Positions 55,336 through 64,000 of a DNA stretch of 64,000 bases are shown here, one piece after another. How positions within the stretch are numbered: position 1 is the first letter of the stretch; each line of letters begins with the position of its first letter. Position numbers and translations under genes: made by a program. The stretch spans positions 157,249-221,248 of the forward strand of contig JAFMJH010000001.1 in assembly GCA_017853555.1 (NCBI GenBank), written 5' to 3'. The notes under the pieces were generated by a model. That model saw only the letters and a program-made list of their open reading frames with translations, did no database searches and had not been told where the DNA came from. Source of the DNA: Steroidobacteraceae bacterium. Lineage in GTDB: Bacteria; Pseudomonadota; Gammaproteobacteria; Steroidobacterales; Steroidobacteraceae.

Positions 55336-56237
55336 GGATCGACGCGCTGCCCTTGTCGCCGGCCGCTCGACGTCGCTTGCAGGAATGGATGCTGCTGACG
55401 CGCTTCGATCGGCCGATCGGTTGGCTGTTGCTGCTGTGGCCCATTCTTTGGGCGTTGTGGATCGCCGCACGCGGCCTGCCGTCGCTCAAGTTGCTGGTGG
55501 TGTTCGTCGGCGGCACGATCCTCACGCGCTCGGCCGGTTGCATCATCAACGATTTCTTTGACCGCGATTTCGATCCGCAAGTGCAGCGCACGCGCACGCG
55601 GCCACTCGCGGCGCGACGCATATCGCCCTACGAAGCGCTGGGTCTGTTCGCCGCGCTGATGCTGGTCGCGTTGCTGCTCGCGCTGCAACTCGATTTCGCG
55701 GCCGTCGAGCTCGCCTTGGTCGCCGCGGCGCTGATGGTGAGCTACCCCTTGTTCAAGCGGTTTTTCCCGGCTCCGCAGGTGTATCTCGGCATGGCGTTCG
55801 GATGGGGCGTGCCGATGGCGTTCGTGGCGACGACCGGCGCGGTGCCGCGCGTGGGCTGGCTCATCTTCGTGATCGCGGTCGTGTGGGCGACGATCTACGA
55901 CACGTTTTACGCGATGGTGGATCGCGACGACGATCGACGCATCGGACTGCGTTCAACCGCCTTGCTGTTCGGCGAAATGGATTTGTACGCGATCGCATTT
56001 TTGCAATGCGTGATGCTCGCGGGCCTGTGGTTCGTGGGCGAACAAGCAGCGCTCGGCCTGCCGTATCGGCTCGGTCTCGCCGTGGCCGCGGCATTGTTCG
56101 CGCGCCAGTTGTGGCGTGCGCGGCGGCGCGAACGCGAGCGGTGTTTCGAAGCCTTTCTCGACAACAATCACGTCGGGCTCGTGATCTTCGTCGGGATCGT
56201 CGTCGATTTCGCCGTCGCCGCCACCGCCCAGCATTGA
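55332..56237 (+). CDS. ubiA: 4-hydroxybenzoate octaprenyltransferase UbiA
   Basis: A 301-residue membrane prenyltransferase with eight or nine helices. The prenyl diphosphate motifs are NDFFDRDFDPQVQRT and DTFYAMVDRDDDRRIG. It attaches the isoprenoid tail to 4-hydroxybenzoate. The ATG at 55332 overlaps the ubiC stop (ATGA); an ATG at 55311 in the same frame is less likely because it lies inside ubiC. The last 70 bp overlap the convergent comF gene. Confidence 0.94.
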   Translation: MRIDALPLSPAARRRLQEWMLLTRFDRPIGWLLLLWPILWALWIAARGLPSLKLLVVFVGGTILTRSAGCIINDFFDRDFDPQVQRTRTRPLAARRISPYEALGLFAALMLVALLLALQLDFAAVELALVAAALMVSYPLFKRFFPAPQVYLGMAFGWGVPMAFVATTGAVPRVGWLIFVIAVVWATIYDTFYAMVDRDDDRRIGLRSTALLFGEMDLYAIAFLQCVMLAGLWFVGEQAALGLPYRLGLAVAAALFARQLWRARRRERERCFEAFLDNNHVGLVIFVGIVVDFAVAATAQH

Positions 56238-57013
56238 ACATCGAGTGATCGGCCATGCGCGCCTGCAGCGGCGCGCAGCGCCGCGATCGCGGCCGCGGCG
56301 GTCGAGCCCGTCGTCACCACGTCGTCGAGGATCGCGATGCTTCGAATGTCGCCACGCGCGAGTGCGCTGCGTGCCGCGTCGGTGGCGGCGAAGGCACCGG
56401 CGACGTTGAGGCGTCGCGCAGCACCGTCGAGTTCGGTTTGCGGCGTGGTGCTGCGCGTGCGTCGCAGCCAGCGACGCACCGGTATGGCGCTCCACAATGC
56501 GATGTGCCGCGCGAGCAAAGCCGCTTGATCGAAGCCGCGCTCGCGCAAGCGCGCCGGATGCAGCGGAATCGGCACGAGACACTGCGGCAACTCGGCGGCG
56601 TGCGGAGCGGCGCGATCGAGCCTGCGCAGCGCGAGCAAGGTGCCGAGCACGCGTGCCGCGCGCCAGTCGCCCTGAAACTTCAGGGCGCGCAGTGCCGTAC
56701 TCACCGGTTCGCGATAGTCGAAAGCGGCGTGCAGCACGACGCCCTGCAAAGACGGCGGCGCATCGGCGTCCGCACGATGCGGCCAACGACCGAGGCAGGC
56801 GGCGCACAGGTCGATGGCCCCGAGATCGCCGGCGCCGCCGCAGGCGTAGCAACGGGGCGGCGCGAACCAGAAACCCAAGCGGGTTCGCCATGGCAAACGG
56901 GCGCCGAACGCGGGCAACTGGCACATGACACGCTCGGCGACCGAGGCGGCCCCTGCAATTGTCGACTTTTCGGCCGGGTTCAAGTTGACAGTCTCTCGAG
57001 GGCGCCGGAACAT
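56168..57013 (-). CDS. comF: ComF family phosphoribosyltransferase-like protein
   Basis: A 281-residue ComF/GntX protein. The N-terminal zinc motif is in CYACGG and CAAC; the phosphoribosyltransferase loop is [20 protein letters not shown]. The family is needed for DNA uptake in competent bacteria. ATG at 57013 has GAGG 10 bases upstream; the ATG at 56926 is an alternative. The 5' end lies close to the bioB promoter region, the common comF/bio arrangement. Confidence 0.88.
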   Translation of the reverse strand: MFRRPRETVNLNPAEKSTIAGAASVAERVMCQLPAFGARLPWRTRLGFWFAPPRCYACGGAGDLGAIDLCAACLGRWPHRADADAPPSLQGVVLHAAFDYREPVSTALRALKFQGDWRAARVLGTLLALRRLDRAAPHAAELPQCLVPIPLHPARLRERGFDQAALLARHIALWSAIPVRRWLRRTRSTTPQTELDGAARRLNVAGAFAATDAARSALARGDIRSIAILDDVVTTGSTAAAAIAALRAAAGAHGRSLDVQCWAVAATAKSTTIPTKITSPT

Positions 57014-57043
57014 CCCGGCGCGGCCTCATCAGGCTGACGACCC

Positions 57044-57060
57044 CGTGCCCGAAAGGCACG
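57044..57060 (+). promoter_or_regulatory. bioB leader hairpin
   Basis: Stem CGTGCC (57044-57049) with GGCACG (57055-57060) and loop CGAAA, 17 bp before the bioB ATG. It could block or guide ribosome access to bioB. No clear BirA operator accompanies it. Confidence 0.4.
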
Positions 57061-57077
57061 CCGCAAAACGCTACGCC

Positions 57078-58088
57078 ATGACCGGAAACACCATGCCCAC
57101 CGCGCCTACTGCCCCGATGCTCGGCGACATTCGCCACGACTGGACCTGCGAGCAAATCGAGGCGCTGTTCGCGCTGCCCTTCCAGGACCTGTTGTTCGAG
57201 GCACAGCGCATCCACCGCGAACACCACGCGCCCAACACCGTGCAAATGAGCACGCTGTTGTCGGTCAAGACGGGAGCCTGTCCCGAAGACTGCGCCTACT
57301 GCCCGCAAAGCGTGCGTTACGACACCGGTCTCGATCGCGAATCGCTGCTCGCCGTGCAAGACGTGGCCGCTGCGGCCCGCGCCGCCCGCGATGCCGGTGC
57401 GACGCGCTTTTGCATGGGTGCCGCCTGGCGTTCGCCCAAAAAGAAAGACATGGACGTGATGGTCGCGATGATTGGCGAAGTGCGCGCACTCGGCATGGAG
57501 AGTTGCGCGACGCTCGGCATGCTCACGCGCGAACAGGCGCAGGAGCTGCGCGACGCCGGGCTCGATTACTACAACCACAACATCGACAGCTCGCCGGAAT
57601 TCTACGAGCGCATCATCACCACGCGCGACTTCGCCGATCGACTCGACACCCTCGAAGCCGTGCGCGCCGCCGGGCTCAACGTGTGTTGCGGCGGCATCGT
57701 CGGCATGGGCGAGACGCTGCACGATCGCGCGCGCATGCTGCAGGTGCTCGCCAATCTGCCAGAGCATCCCGAAAGCGTGCCGATCAACCAGCTGGTCGCC
57801 GTGCCCGGCACGCCGCTCGCCGACGCAGCCCCCGTCGATCCCTTCGATTTCGTGCGCATGATCGCCGTGGCCCGCATCGTGATGCCCGCATCCTTCGTGC
57901 GCCTGTCGGCGGGACGCGAGAGCATGAGCGACGAATTGCAGGCGCTCGCGTTCCTGGCCGGTGCGAACTCGATTTTCTACGGCGAAAAACTGCTGACCAC
58001 CGGCAACCCGGACGTGAGCCGCGATCGCGACCTGCTCGCGCGACTCGGCATCGCCACCGCAGGCGGCAACGGTGCGTTGCACGCCTGA
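57078..58088 (+). CDS. bioB: Biotin synthase BioB
   Basis: A 336-residue radical SAM enzyme that inserts sulfur into dethiobiotin. The cluster motif is [13 protein letters not shown] (CxxxCxxC); the second cluster ligand lies later in SCATLGMLT and [15 protein letters not shown] at 57078 is chosen; an ATG at 57093 is possible, and neither has a good Shine-Dalgarno. First gene of the biotin operon bioB-F-H-C-D, convergent in direction with nothing and divergent from comF. Confidence 0.95.
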   Translation: MTGNTMPTAPTAPMLGDIRHDWTCEQIEALFALPFQDLLFEAQRIHREHHAPNTVQMSTLLSVKTGACPEDCAYCPQSVRYDTGLDRESLLAVQDVAAAARAARDAGATRFCMGAAWRSPKKKDMDVMVAMIGEVRALGMESCATLGMLTREQAQELRDAGLDYYNHNIDSSPEFYERIITTRDFADRLDTLEAVRAAGLNVCCGGIVGMGETLHDRARMLQVLANLPEHPESVPINQLVAVPGTPLADAAPVDPFDFVRMIAVARIVMPASFVRLSAGRESMSDELQALAFLAGANSIFYGEKLLTTGNPDVSRDRDLLARLGIATAGGNGALHA

Positions 58089-59238
58089 ATCGGTCGACGC
58101 GGCGCTGCGCGATCTCGACGCGCAGCAGCTGCGGCGGCGGCGCGAAATCTTTGGCTCCGGGGTCGATTTCTGCAGCAACGACTATCTCGGCTTGGCCGCG
58201 CATCCGGACGTCGCCGCGGCGATGGCGAACGCGGCACTCGCGCGCGGCGTCGGCGCGCGCGCCTCGCACCTGGTCAACGGACACGATGCGGAGCACGAAG
58301 CGCTCGAACGTGAACTCGCGGAATTCACGGGTCGCGAGCGGGCTTTGCTGTTCTCCACCGGTTACATGGCCAATCTCGGCGTGGTGGGCGCGTTCGCCGA
58401 TCGCGACGATCTCATCCTCGAAGACCGTTTGAACCACGCCTCGTTGCTCGATGCGGGTTTGCTCGCGCGTACGCGCGCCTTCGAACGCTATGCGCATTGC
58501 GATGCCGATGCAGCGGCCGCCGCACTGCGTGCGCAGCATGAAGCGCGACCGAACGCGAGCGCGATGCTGGTGACCGACGGCGTATTCAGCATGGACGGCG
58601 ATCTCGCGCCCTTGCCGCAACTCGCCGCCGCGACGCGCGCGTACCGCCAGTGGCTGGTCGTCGATGATGCGCACGGCTTCGGCGTGCTGGGAAAGACAGG
58701 TGGCGGTTGTTGCGAGCACTTCGGCCTCGGTGCCGACGACATTCCCTTGCTGGTGGGTACGCTCGGCAAGGCATTCGGCACGTTCGGCGCCTTCGTCGCG
58801 GGTGACGCGGCGTACATCGAACTTTTGATGCAGCGCGCACGCACCTACATCTACACCACCGCCTTGCCGCCCGCAGTCGCCGCGGCGACTCGCGTCGCAC
58901 TGCGACTGCTGCGCACGGAGCATTGGCGTCGCGAGCGTCTGCACGCCCACATCCAAAGATTTCGCGACGGTGCGCGACGCCGCGGCTTGCCGCTCGCCGA
59001 CTCGCCCACCGCCATCCAGCCCGTCATCATCGGCTCGGCGCGTGATGCACTGACGGCGAGCCGCACGCTTGCCGACGCGGGGTTCCGCGTCGTGGCGATC
59101 CGCCCACCCACCGTACCGGCCGGCAGCGCGCGCCTGCGCGTCACGCTGTCGGCGACGCACACCGAGACGCAGATCGACGACTTGTTGTCGGCACTCGAAG
59201 GCGCCTGCGATGCCGCGCGACGGGAGCGTGCACCGTGA
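58072..59238 (+). CDS. bioF: 8-amino-7-oxononanoate synthase BioF
   Basis: A 388-residue PLP enzyme of the alpha-oxoamine synthase family that joins pimeloyl thioester and L-alanine. Hallmarks are [29 protein letters not shown] and the PLP Lys in [19 protein letters not shown] at 58072 lies inside the end of bioB (17 bp overlap). Confidence 0.95.
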   Translation: MRCTPESVDAALRDLDAQQLRRRREIFGSGVDFCSNDYLGLAAHPDVAAAMANAALARGVGARASHLVNGHDAEHEALERELAEFTGRERALLFSTGYMANLGVVGAFADRDDLILEDRLNHASLLDAGLLARTRAFERYAHCDADAAAAALRAQHEARPNASAMLVTDGVFSMDGDLAPLPQLAAATRAYRQWLVVDDAHGFGVLGKTGGGCCEHFGLGADDIPLLVGTLGKAFGTFGAFVAGDAAYIELLMQRARTYIYTTALPPAVAAATRVALRLLRTEHWRRERLHAHIQRFRDGARRRGLPLADSPTAIQPVIIGSARDALTASRTLADAGFRVVAIRPPTVPAGSARLRVTLSATHTETQIDDLLSALEGACDAARRERAP

Positions 59239-60035
59239 CGCTGCCGATCGTCGCCTTGCACGGCTGGGCGCTCAACCTGCGCGTGTTTGATGCCTTGTTC
59301 GCCGATCTCGACTCCGCGATGGATCGCGGCGCGATCAACCGCCGCGCGTTGTCGCGTTTCGATCTGCCCGGGCACGGACGTGCGCCCGAGCCGCTCGCCT
59401 TGCAGCGCGACGCGTGGCCCATCGAGCTCGTGGCCGAGACCTTGCTCGCACAAATGCCGGCGCGTTGCATTCTGATCGGCTGGTCATTGGGTGCGACGCT
59501 GGCGCTGCACATCGCCGCGCAAGCGCCGGAGCGCGTCGCGGCGCTCGTGCTGGTGAGCGCGACGCCGCGCTTCGCGCGCGCTGCCGATTGGCCCCATGGG
59601 TCGGATCCGAACGTGCTCGAGGGTTTCGTCGCGCAGCTGGCCAAAGATTATCGCCGCACGGTCGCCGAATTCCTCGAGTTGCAAGTGCGCGGCAGCGTGG
59701 CGGCCGAAGCGACGCTCGCAGCACTGCGCGCTGCGCTCGCGGCGCAAGGCGAATGCACGGCGGCCGTGCTGCAGCGCGCGGTCGCGTTGCTGCATGCGAC
59801 CGATCTGCGCGCGTCCCTGCCGCGCATCGCCGCACCGGCGCTGGTGATCACCGGACGCTACGATCGGATCGTGCACCCCGACGCATCGCGTGCCCTTGCG
59901 GCGCTGCTGCCGAATGCGCGCGGCGTCGAGCTCGAGCGCTGCGGTCATGCACCATTTTTGTCGCACCGCGACGAATTCAATGCGGCTTTGCTGTCGTTCC
60001 TCGCGAATCTCGACGCCACCGAGGTCGCCGCATGA
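59235..60035 (+). CDS. bioH: Pimeloyl-ACP methyl ester esterase BioH
   Basis: A 266-residue alpha/beta hydrolase. The triad is Ser in [10 protein letters not shown], Asp in GRYDRIVHP and His in CGHAPFLSH. It frees pimeloyl-ACP from its methyl ester so that BioF can use it. GTG at 59235 overlaps the bioF stop (GTGA). Confidence 0.93.
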   Translation: MTLPIVALHGWALNLRVFDALFADLDSAMDRGAINRRALSRFDLPGHGRAPEPLALQRDAWPIELVAETLLAQMPARCILIGWSLGATLALHIAAQAPERVAALVLVSATPRFARAADWPHGSDPNVLEGFVAQLAKDYRRTVAEFLELQVRGSVAAEATLAALRAALAAQGECTAAVLQRAVALLHATDLRASLPRIAAPALVITGRYDRIVHPDASRALAALLPNARGVELERCGHAPFLSHRDEFNAALLSFLANLDATEVAA

Positions 60036-60934
60036 TCGACCGACGCAAGGTCGCGCGCGCCTTCGGCGCCGCCAGTCATCGCTATGAAGCAGCGGCACGT
60101 TTGCAAAAAATCACGCGCGAAGAATTGCTCGGGCGTTTGGCGCACTTCGCGCTTGCGCCCCGCGTGGTGATCGATCTCGGCGCCGGCACCGGCGCGTCCA
60201 CGGCGGCGCTCGCGCGGCAGTTTCCGCGCGCCCAAATCATCGCCATCGATCTGGCCGAGCCGATGCTCGTCGAAGCCGGCAAAAAACTGTCTTGGCGTGA
60301 CCGCTTGTTCGGCGGTCGATTCGGACATCCGTTCGCGCGCGTGGCGGCAGACGCTTCGGCGCTGCCCTTGCGCACCGGCAGCGTCGATCTGGTGTTCAGC
60401 AACTGCATGCTGCAATGGTGCGACGATCTTGATGCGACGCTCGCGGAGATTCGGCGCGTCTGCGCGCCCGATGCGCTGTTCATCGCGAGCACCTTCGGGC
60501 CGACGACGCTGCAGGAGTTGCGCGCCGCATTCGCGCGCATCGACGAACGCCCGCATGTGCACGATTTCGTGGACATGCTCGATCTCGGCGCCGCGCTCAC
60601 GCGAGCGGGCTTCGAGGAGCCGGTGCTCGACGTCGATCGGCATCGCGAGCGACACGCCGATCTGCGCGCCGTGATGCGCTCGATCAAAGAAATCGGCGCA
60701 GGCAACGCGGCGGACGACCGCGCACGCGGCCTGTTCGGCAAAGCGCGCTGGCGTGCGCTCGAAGCGGCCTACGAGTCGTTTCGCGACGCCGACGGATCGT
60801 TGCCGGTGACCTGGGAAGTGATCCACGCGAGTTGCTTCGCCGATCGGCGGGCATCGAGTCTGCCCGGCGCGGCATCCGAGAGCGTGGTGCCCTTCAAAGA
60901 AATAGGTCGTCGTCGGCAGCGAGGGGCATCGTGA
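60032..60934 (+). CDS. bioC: Malonyl-ACP O-methyltransferase BioC
   Basis: A 300-residue SAM-dependent methyltransferase that starts pimelate synthesis by methylating malonyl-ACP. The SAM loop is VIDLGAGTGASTAAL, with DLAEPMLVEA and FSNCMLQWCDD. The BioC C-terminal MRSIKEIGAGNA segment is present. ATG at 60032 overlaps the bioH stop (ATGA). Confidence 0.94.
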   Translation: MIDRRKVARAFGAASHRYEAAARLQKITREELLGRLAHFALAPRVVIDLGAGTGASTAALARQFPRAQIIAIDLAEPMLVEAGKKLSWRDRLFGGRFGHPFARVAADASALPLRTGSVDLVFSNCMLQWCDDLDATLAEIRRVCAPDALFIASTFGPTTLQELRAAFARIDERPHVHDFVDMLDLGAALTRAGFEEPVLDVDRHRERHADLRAVMRSIKEIGAGNAADDRARGLFGKARWRALEAAYESFRDADGSLPVTWEVIHASCFADRRASSLPGAASESVVPFKEIGRRRQRGAS

Positions 60935-61662
60935 AACCAGGACTGTTCATCACCGGTACGGATACGGGCGCGGGCAAGACGACGGTGGCGGTCGCGCTGG
61001 TTTCGGCGGCGCGGCGGCGCGGTCGACGCGTCGGCGTGATGAAGCCGGTCGCCTCCGGTGCGCAACGCGGCGCATTCGGTTTGCGCAACGACGATGCGCT
61101 CGCGCTGGCGAAGGCCGCAGGGCATGACCTCGCGACGCTCGACGCGCGGCAGTATGCGGTGATCAATCCATACTGCTTCGAGCCCGCGATCGCGCCGCAC
61201 ATCGCCGCCGCCGAAGCCGCGGCGACGGTCGACCTGGCGCGTATCGTGGCGCTTGCCGAAGGGGTCGCCCGGGAAAGCGACTGGCTGGTGGTCGAAGGTG
61301 CAGGCGGTTGGCGGGTGCCGCTCGGGGCCGGATCGGACTTCGCGGACCTCGCGGTTGCGCTGCAACGGCCGGTTCTGCTTGTGGTGGGTCTGCGGCTCGG
61401 TTGTCTCAACCATGCCCTGTTGAGCGCGGAGTCCATTCGGGCTTGCGGCGCCTCGCTCGTCGGCTGGGTCGCGAACCACATCGATCCGGCGATGGAGCGC
61501 CAGCAGGCCAACGTCGCCACGCTCACCGAGCGGCTCGCTACCCCGCCGTTGATGCAGATCCCGTACGGCGCCGACGAGACCCGACTCATGGCGCTCGCCG
61601 AGGCTGGTCTCGACCGCTTGGCGGCCAGCCTGAATCACTTGCCCAAGCCCGTAACTGGCTGA
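60931..61662 (+). CDS. bioD: Dethiobiotin synthetase BioD
   Basis: A 243-residue P-loop enzyme that closes the ureido ring of dethiobiotin. Walker A is TGTDTGAGKTTVAVAL, with KPVASGAQ and EGAGGWRVPL. GTG at 60931 overlaps the bioC stop; GAGGGG lies just upstream. Last gene of the operon; bioA is not in the window and must lie elsewhere. Confidence 0.95.
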   Translation: MKPGLFITGTDTGAGKTTVAVALVSAARRRGRRVGVMKPVASGAQRGAFGLRNDDALALAKAAGHDLATLDARQYAVINPYCFEPAIAPHIAAAEAAATVDLARIVALAEGVARESDWLVVEGAGGWRVPLGAGSDFADLAVALQRPVLLVVGLRLGCLNHALLSAESIRACGASLVGWVANHIDPAMERQQANVATLTERLATPPLMQIPYGADETRLMALAEAGLDRLAASLNHLPKPVTG

Positions 61663-61691
61663 GTCTGCAGGGAATTCGTACCAACGCCTAT

Positions 61692-61720
61692 CATGGGCGT
61701 CCGCATCCGGAGCGCCCATG
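61692..61720 (+). promoter_or_regulatory. Hairpin covering the DUF2244 start codon
   Basis: CATGGGCG (61692-61699) pairs perfectly with CGCCCATG (61713-61720), and the right arm ends in the ATG start codon. The 13-base loop is TCCGCATCCGGAG. It could limit translation of the next gene. Confidence 0.45.
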
Positions 61721-62215
61721 ACCGAATCGGCCACCCGCATCGAACTCGCCCCCAATTGCTCCTTGAGCCCGCGCGGTGCGCGCTGGTTCTTCGGCAGTTG
61801 CTGCGTCGCCTCGTTCGGCATCGCGGGGCTGCTGACTCTGCAAGGTTTCTGGCCGGTGCTGCCGTTCGCCGGTCTCGAAATGTTGCTGCTCGGCGTGGCG
61901 CTCAAACTCAGTCTCGCGCGCCGTCACCAACGGCAAATCATTCTCATCTCCGCGGACGTCGTGCAAATCGAAGACTCGGACGCGCTGCGCAGCCGATGCG
62001 TCGTGTTCCAGCGACACTGGGCGCAAGTTAGAATTCGCACCGGGGGTTCAACGCTGCAGCCGAGTCGACTCTTGATCGAGTCGCACGGTCGCCGGCACGA
62101 GATCGGGCACTTCCTCAACGAGCAGGAGCGTCTGGGTCTCGCCGAGCGTTTGCGGCGCTTGATCGGCCGTATGGACGAATCTCCTCCGCTGCCGAGTCCG
62201 GGGAGTGTCGTCTGA
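61718..62215 (+). CDS. DUF2244 integral membrane protein
   Basis: A 165-residue protein with a pair of membrane helices (WFFGSCCVASFGIAGLL and PVLPFAGLEMLLLGVALKL) and a soluble beta-rich tail (RHEIGHFLNEQERLGLAERL). The DUF2244 family commonly sits just before cytochrome c oxidase genes, as here, and may assist its assembly; no activity is known. The start codon is in a hairpin. Confidence 0.85.
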   Translation: MTESATRIELAPNCSLSPRGARWFFGSCCVASFGIAGLLTLQGFWPVLPFAGLEMLLLGVALKLSLARRHQRQIILISADVVQIEDSDALRSRCVVFQRHWAQVRIRTGGSTLQPSRLLIESHGRRHEIGHFLNEQERLGLAERLRRLIGRMDESPPLPSPGSVV

Positions 62216-62304
62216 TCGACCACCCCGGAGTACGAACGTCGGCCGCCGCGCAACCGCAATAGTCGCGACGGTCTGGTTTTTTTGATCAACAGGTCCGAGT
62301 GCAA
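62216..62304. other. Gap before cytochrome oxidase subunit II
   Basis: Contains the palindrome GTCGCGAC and a run of seven T at 62277-62283, but no clear terminator stem pairs ahead of it. Likely holds the oxidase promoter, which I cannot place. Confidence 0.4.
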
Positions 62305-63195
62305 ATGATGTCCAGACAAATCCGCAACACGCTCCGCAGTTTCGCCGCGCTCGCGCTCGGCCTCACCGCTCCGCTGATCGCGAACGCCGCGTACGGTGAT
62401 CTCAACATGACGCGCGGCGTCACCGAAATCTCGGCCGAGATCTATTCGCTGCACATGGCGGTGTTCTGGTGGTGCGTCGCCATCGGCGTGTTCGTGTTCG
62501 GCTGGATGATCTGGTCGCTGGTCGCGTTCCGCAAATCGAATGGCGCGCAGCCCGACACCAGCATGACGCACAGCACCAAGGCCGAGATCATCTGGACGGT
62601 GATTCCGGTGGTGATCCTCGTGCTGATGGTGATACCGGCCGCGCGCACGCTGATCGCGATCGAAGACACCAGCAACAGCGAACTGACCATCAAGGTCACC
62701 GGCTACCAGTGGCGCTGGCAGTACGATTATCTCGACGAAAAAGTGAGCTTCTTTTCGGTGCTCGATCGCGCCAGCAACGAAGCGCGCCAGCTGCAATCGG
62801 GCAAGGATCCGCGCAGCGTCGAAAATTATCTGCTCGAAGTCGACAAGCCGCTGGTCGTCCCGGAAGACACCAAGATCCGCCTGCTGCTCACGTCGCAGGA
62901 CGTGATCCACGCCTGGTGGGTGCCGGCGTTCGGCCTCAAAAAAGACGCGCTGCCGGGCATGGTCAACGAGCTGTGGTTCAAGGTCAAAGCCGGTCAAACC
63001 GGCACCTACCGCGGCCAATGCGTCGAGCTCTGCGGTCGTGACCACGGCTTCATGCCGGTGGTCGTGAAAGTGGTGAGCAAGGCCGAATACAAAGCCTTCA
63101 TCGCCGCCCAGAAAGCGTCGACCGCGCCGGCTGCCGAAGGCGCAGCCGCACCGACCGTCGCCAGCGTCGCCAACGGCACTGCGCCGCGCGGCTGA
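62305..63195 (+). CDS. ctaC: Cytochrome c oxidase subunit II
   Basis: A 296-residue subunit with an N-terminal signal segment (FAALALGLTAPLIANA), two membrane helices and a C-terminal CuA domain. Copper ligands are in HAWWVPAFG and GQCVELCGRDHGFMP (two Cys, His, Met), followed by a Pro/Ala-rich tail. It takes electrons from cytochrome c. ATG at 62305 or 62308 is likely; a GTG at 62299 is an alternative. Followed by subunit I after 30 bp. Confidence 0.95.
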   Translation: MMSRQIRNTLRSFAALALGLTAPLIANAAYGDLNMTRGVTEISAEIYSLHMAVFWWCVAIGVFVFGWMIWSLVAFRKSNGAQPDTSMTHSTKAEIIWTVIPVVILVLMVIPAARTLIAIEDTSNSELTIKVTGYQWRWQYDYLDEKVSFFSVLDRASNEARQLQSGKDPRSVENYLLEVDKPLVVPEDTKIRLLLTSQDVIHAWWVPAFGLKKDALPGMVNELWFKVKAGQTGTYRGQCVELCGRDHGFMPVVVKVVSKAEYKAFIAAQKASTAPAAEGAAAPTVASVANGTAPRG

Positions 63196-63225
63196 TCCAA
63201 AGAATTCAACGAGAGCGATACAGAC

Positions 63226-64000
63226 ATGGCCAATACCGCACACGCCGAACACGCCCACGATCACGACCACATGCCGCACGGCTTGAAGCGCTGGTTGTAC
63301 GCGACCAACCACAAGGACATCGGCACGATGTATCTCGTGTTCGCCTGCATCATGTTCTTCATCGGCGGGGCGATGGCGCTCGTCATTCGCGCCGAGTTGT
63401 TCCAGCCGGGTCTGCAATTCGTCGACCCCGGCTTCTTCAATTCCATGACCACCATGCATGCGCTGCTCATGATCTTCGGCGGCGTGATGCCGGCGTGGAC
63501 GGGGCTCGCGAACTGGATGATCCCGATGCAAGTCGGTGCACCGGACATGGCGCTGCCGCGACTCAACAATTTCAGCTTCTGGTTGTTGCCGTTCGCCTTC
63601 ACGCTGCTGCTGCTGACGCTGTTCGTGCCGGGCGGTGCGCCGGCGGGCGGCTGGACGCTGTATCCGCCCTTGTCGCTGCAAGCCGGCGACAGCTTCCCGC
63701 TGACGATCTTCGCGATCCACCTCATGGGTATCTCGTCGATCCTCGGCGCCATCAACGTCGTCGTCACCATCCTCAACATGCGCGCACCGGGCATGGGTCT
63801 GTTGCAGATGCCGCTGTTCTGCTGGACCTGGCTGATCACCGCGTATCTGCTCATCGCGGTGATGCCGGTGCTCGCCGGCGCGGTGACGATGCTGCTCACC
63901 GACCATTTCTTCGGCACCACGTTCTTCACCGCATCGGGCGGTGGTGATCCGGTGATGTTCCAGCACATCTTCTGGTTCTTCGGTCACCCCGAGGTGTACA
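63226..64000 (+). CDS. ctaD: Cytochrome c oxidase subunit I (partial)
   Basis: The first 258 residues of the haem-copper oxidase catalytic subunit; the gene runs off the right edge. A His-rich start ([13 protein letters not shown]) precedes the first helices. The low-spin haem ligand is in [11 protein letters not shown], and [12 protein letters not shown] begins the haem-copper site helix. It would reduce oxygen to water while pumping protons. The ATG at 63226 lies 30 bp after ctaC. Confidence 0.95.
   Translation, partial: MANTAHAEHAHDHDHMPHGLKRWLYATNHKDIGTMYLVFACIMFFIGGAMALVIRAELFQPGLQFVDPGFFNSMTTMHALLMIFGGVMPAWTGLANWMIPMQVGAPDMALPRLNNFSFWLLPFAFTLLLLTLFVPGGAPAGGWTLYPPLSLQAGDSFPLTIFAIHLMGISSILGAINVVVTILNMRAPGMGLLQMPLFCWTWLITAYLLIAVMPVLAGAVTMLLTDHFFGTTFFTASGGGDPVMFQHIFWFFGHPEVY

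Noticed and set aside
56985..56990. TTGACA as -35 of bioB
   Set aside because: The matching -10 GAACAT is poor and lies at the comF start, so the promoter is uncertain.

Overview
The window is gene-dense, GC-rich bacterial chromosome (GC not computed, but third codon positions are strongly G/C). The gene orders gmk-rpoZ-spoT-recG, aroK-aroB-dgt, bioB-F-H-C-D and tesA/ybbA/ybbP, together with TonB receptors, point to a free-living gammaproteobacterium of the Xanthomonadales/Nevskiales/Steroidobacter kind. That placement is inference. I saw no rRNA, tRNA, CRISPR array, insertion sequence, prophage or attachment site. No stretch longer than 300 bp lacks a gene; the largest gap is 45287-45577.

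Region by region. 1-1.5 kb: zinc homeostasis (COG0523 GTPase and Zur, divergent), a small ORF and a DMT-type transporter. 1.5-6.2 kb: two exported proteins, a ChaN-PDZ protein and a very large M1-M28-PDZ peptidase fusion. 6.2-12.7 kb: a TonB-dependent receptor, divergent from a secreted beta-propeller protein and a Tat-exported nitrilase-fold protein that lacks the usual catalytic cysteine; then a MaoC-like dehydratase and a 2-hydroxyacid dehydrogenase. 12.8-17 kb: an RND efflux pair. 17-21.4 kb: YciI, AhpD and AhpC facing OxyR, which overlaps a photolyase gene and a small Dabb protein. 21.4-26.7 kb: acyl-CoA dehydrogenase and LysR facing a DUF1838-DUF1993-aldo/keto reductase operon. 26.7-30.6 kb: a three-gene ABC exporter of DevBCA/MacAB type with a divergent TetR. 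30.6-34.4 kb: YbbP-YbbA and TesA. 34.4-45.3 kb: FadD, dGTPase, AroB, AroK, PBP1A, an unknown protein, citrate synthase, an M48 peptidase and ribosomal protein L31. 45.6-56.2 kb: HemW, RdgB, RNase PH, YicC, Gmk, RpoZ, SpoT, RidA, RecG, UbiC and UbiA. 56.2-61.7 kb: ComF and the biotin operon. 61.7-64 kb: a DUF2244 protein and cytochrome c oxidase subunits II and I, the latter cut by the right edge.

How it fits together. Most of the window is housekeeping with tight operons; stop/start overlaps of the ATGA or GTGA type occur at many junctions (aroK/aroB/dgt, rdgB/hemW, oxyR/phrB, ubiC/ubiA, bioF/H/C/D, efflux pair). The accessory parts are 6.2-12.7 kb and 23-26.7 kb: outer-membrane uptake plus exported or poorly characterised enzymes, which may serve uptake and breakdown of an organic substrate. 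The most unusual single observation is the nitrilase-fold protein with Thr where the nucleophilic Cys should be. The most unusual regulatory observation is a long hairpin that buries the ribosome binding site of the maoC-like gene.
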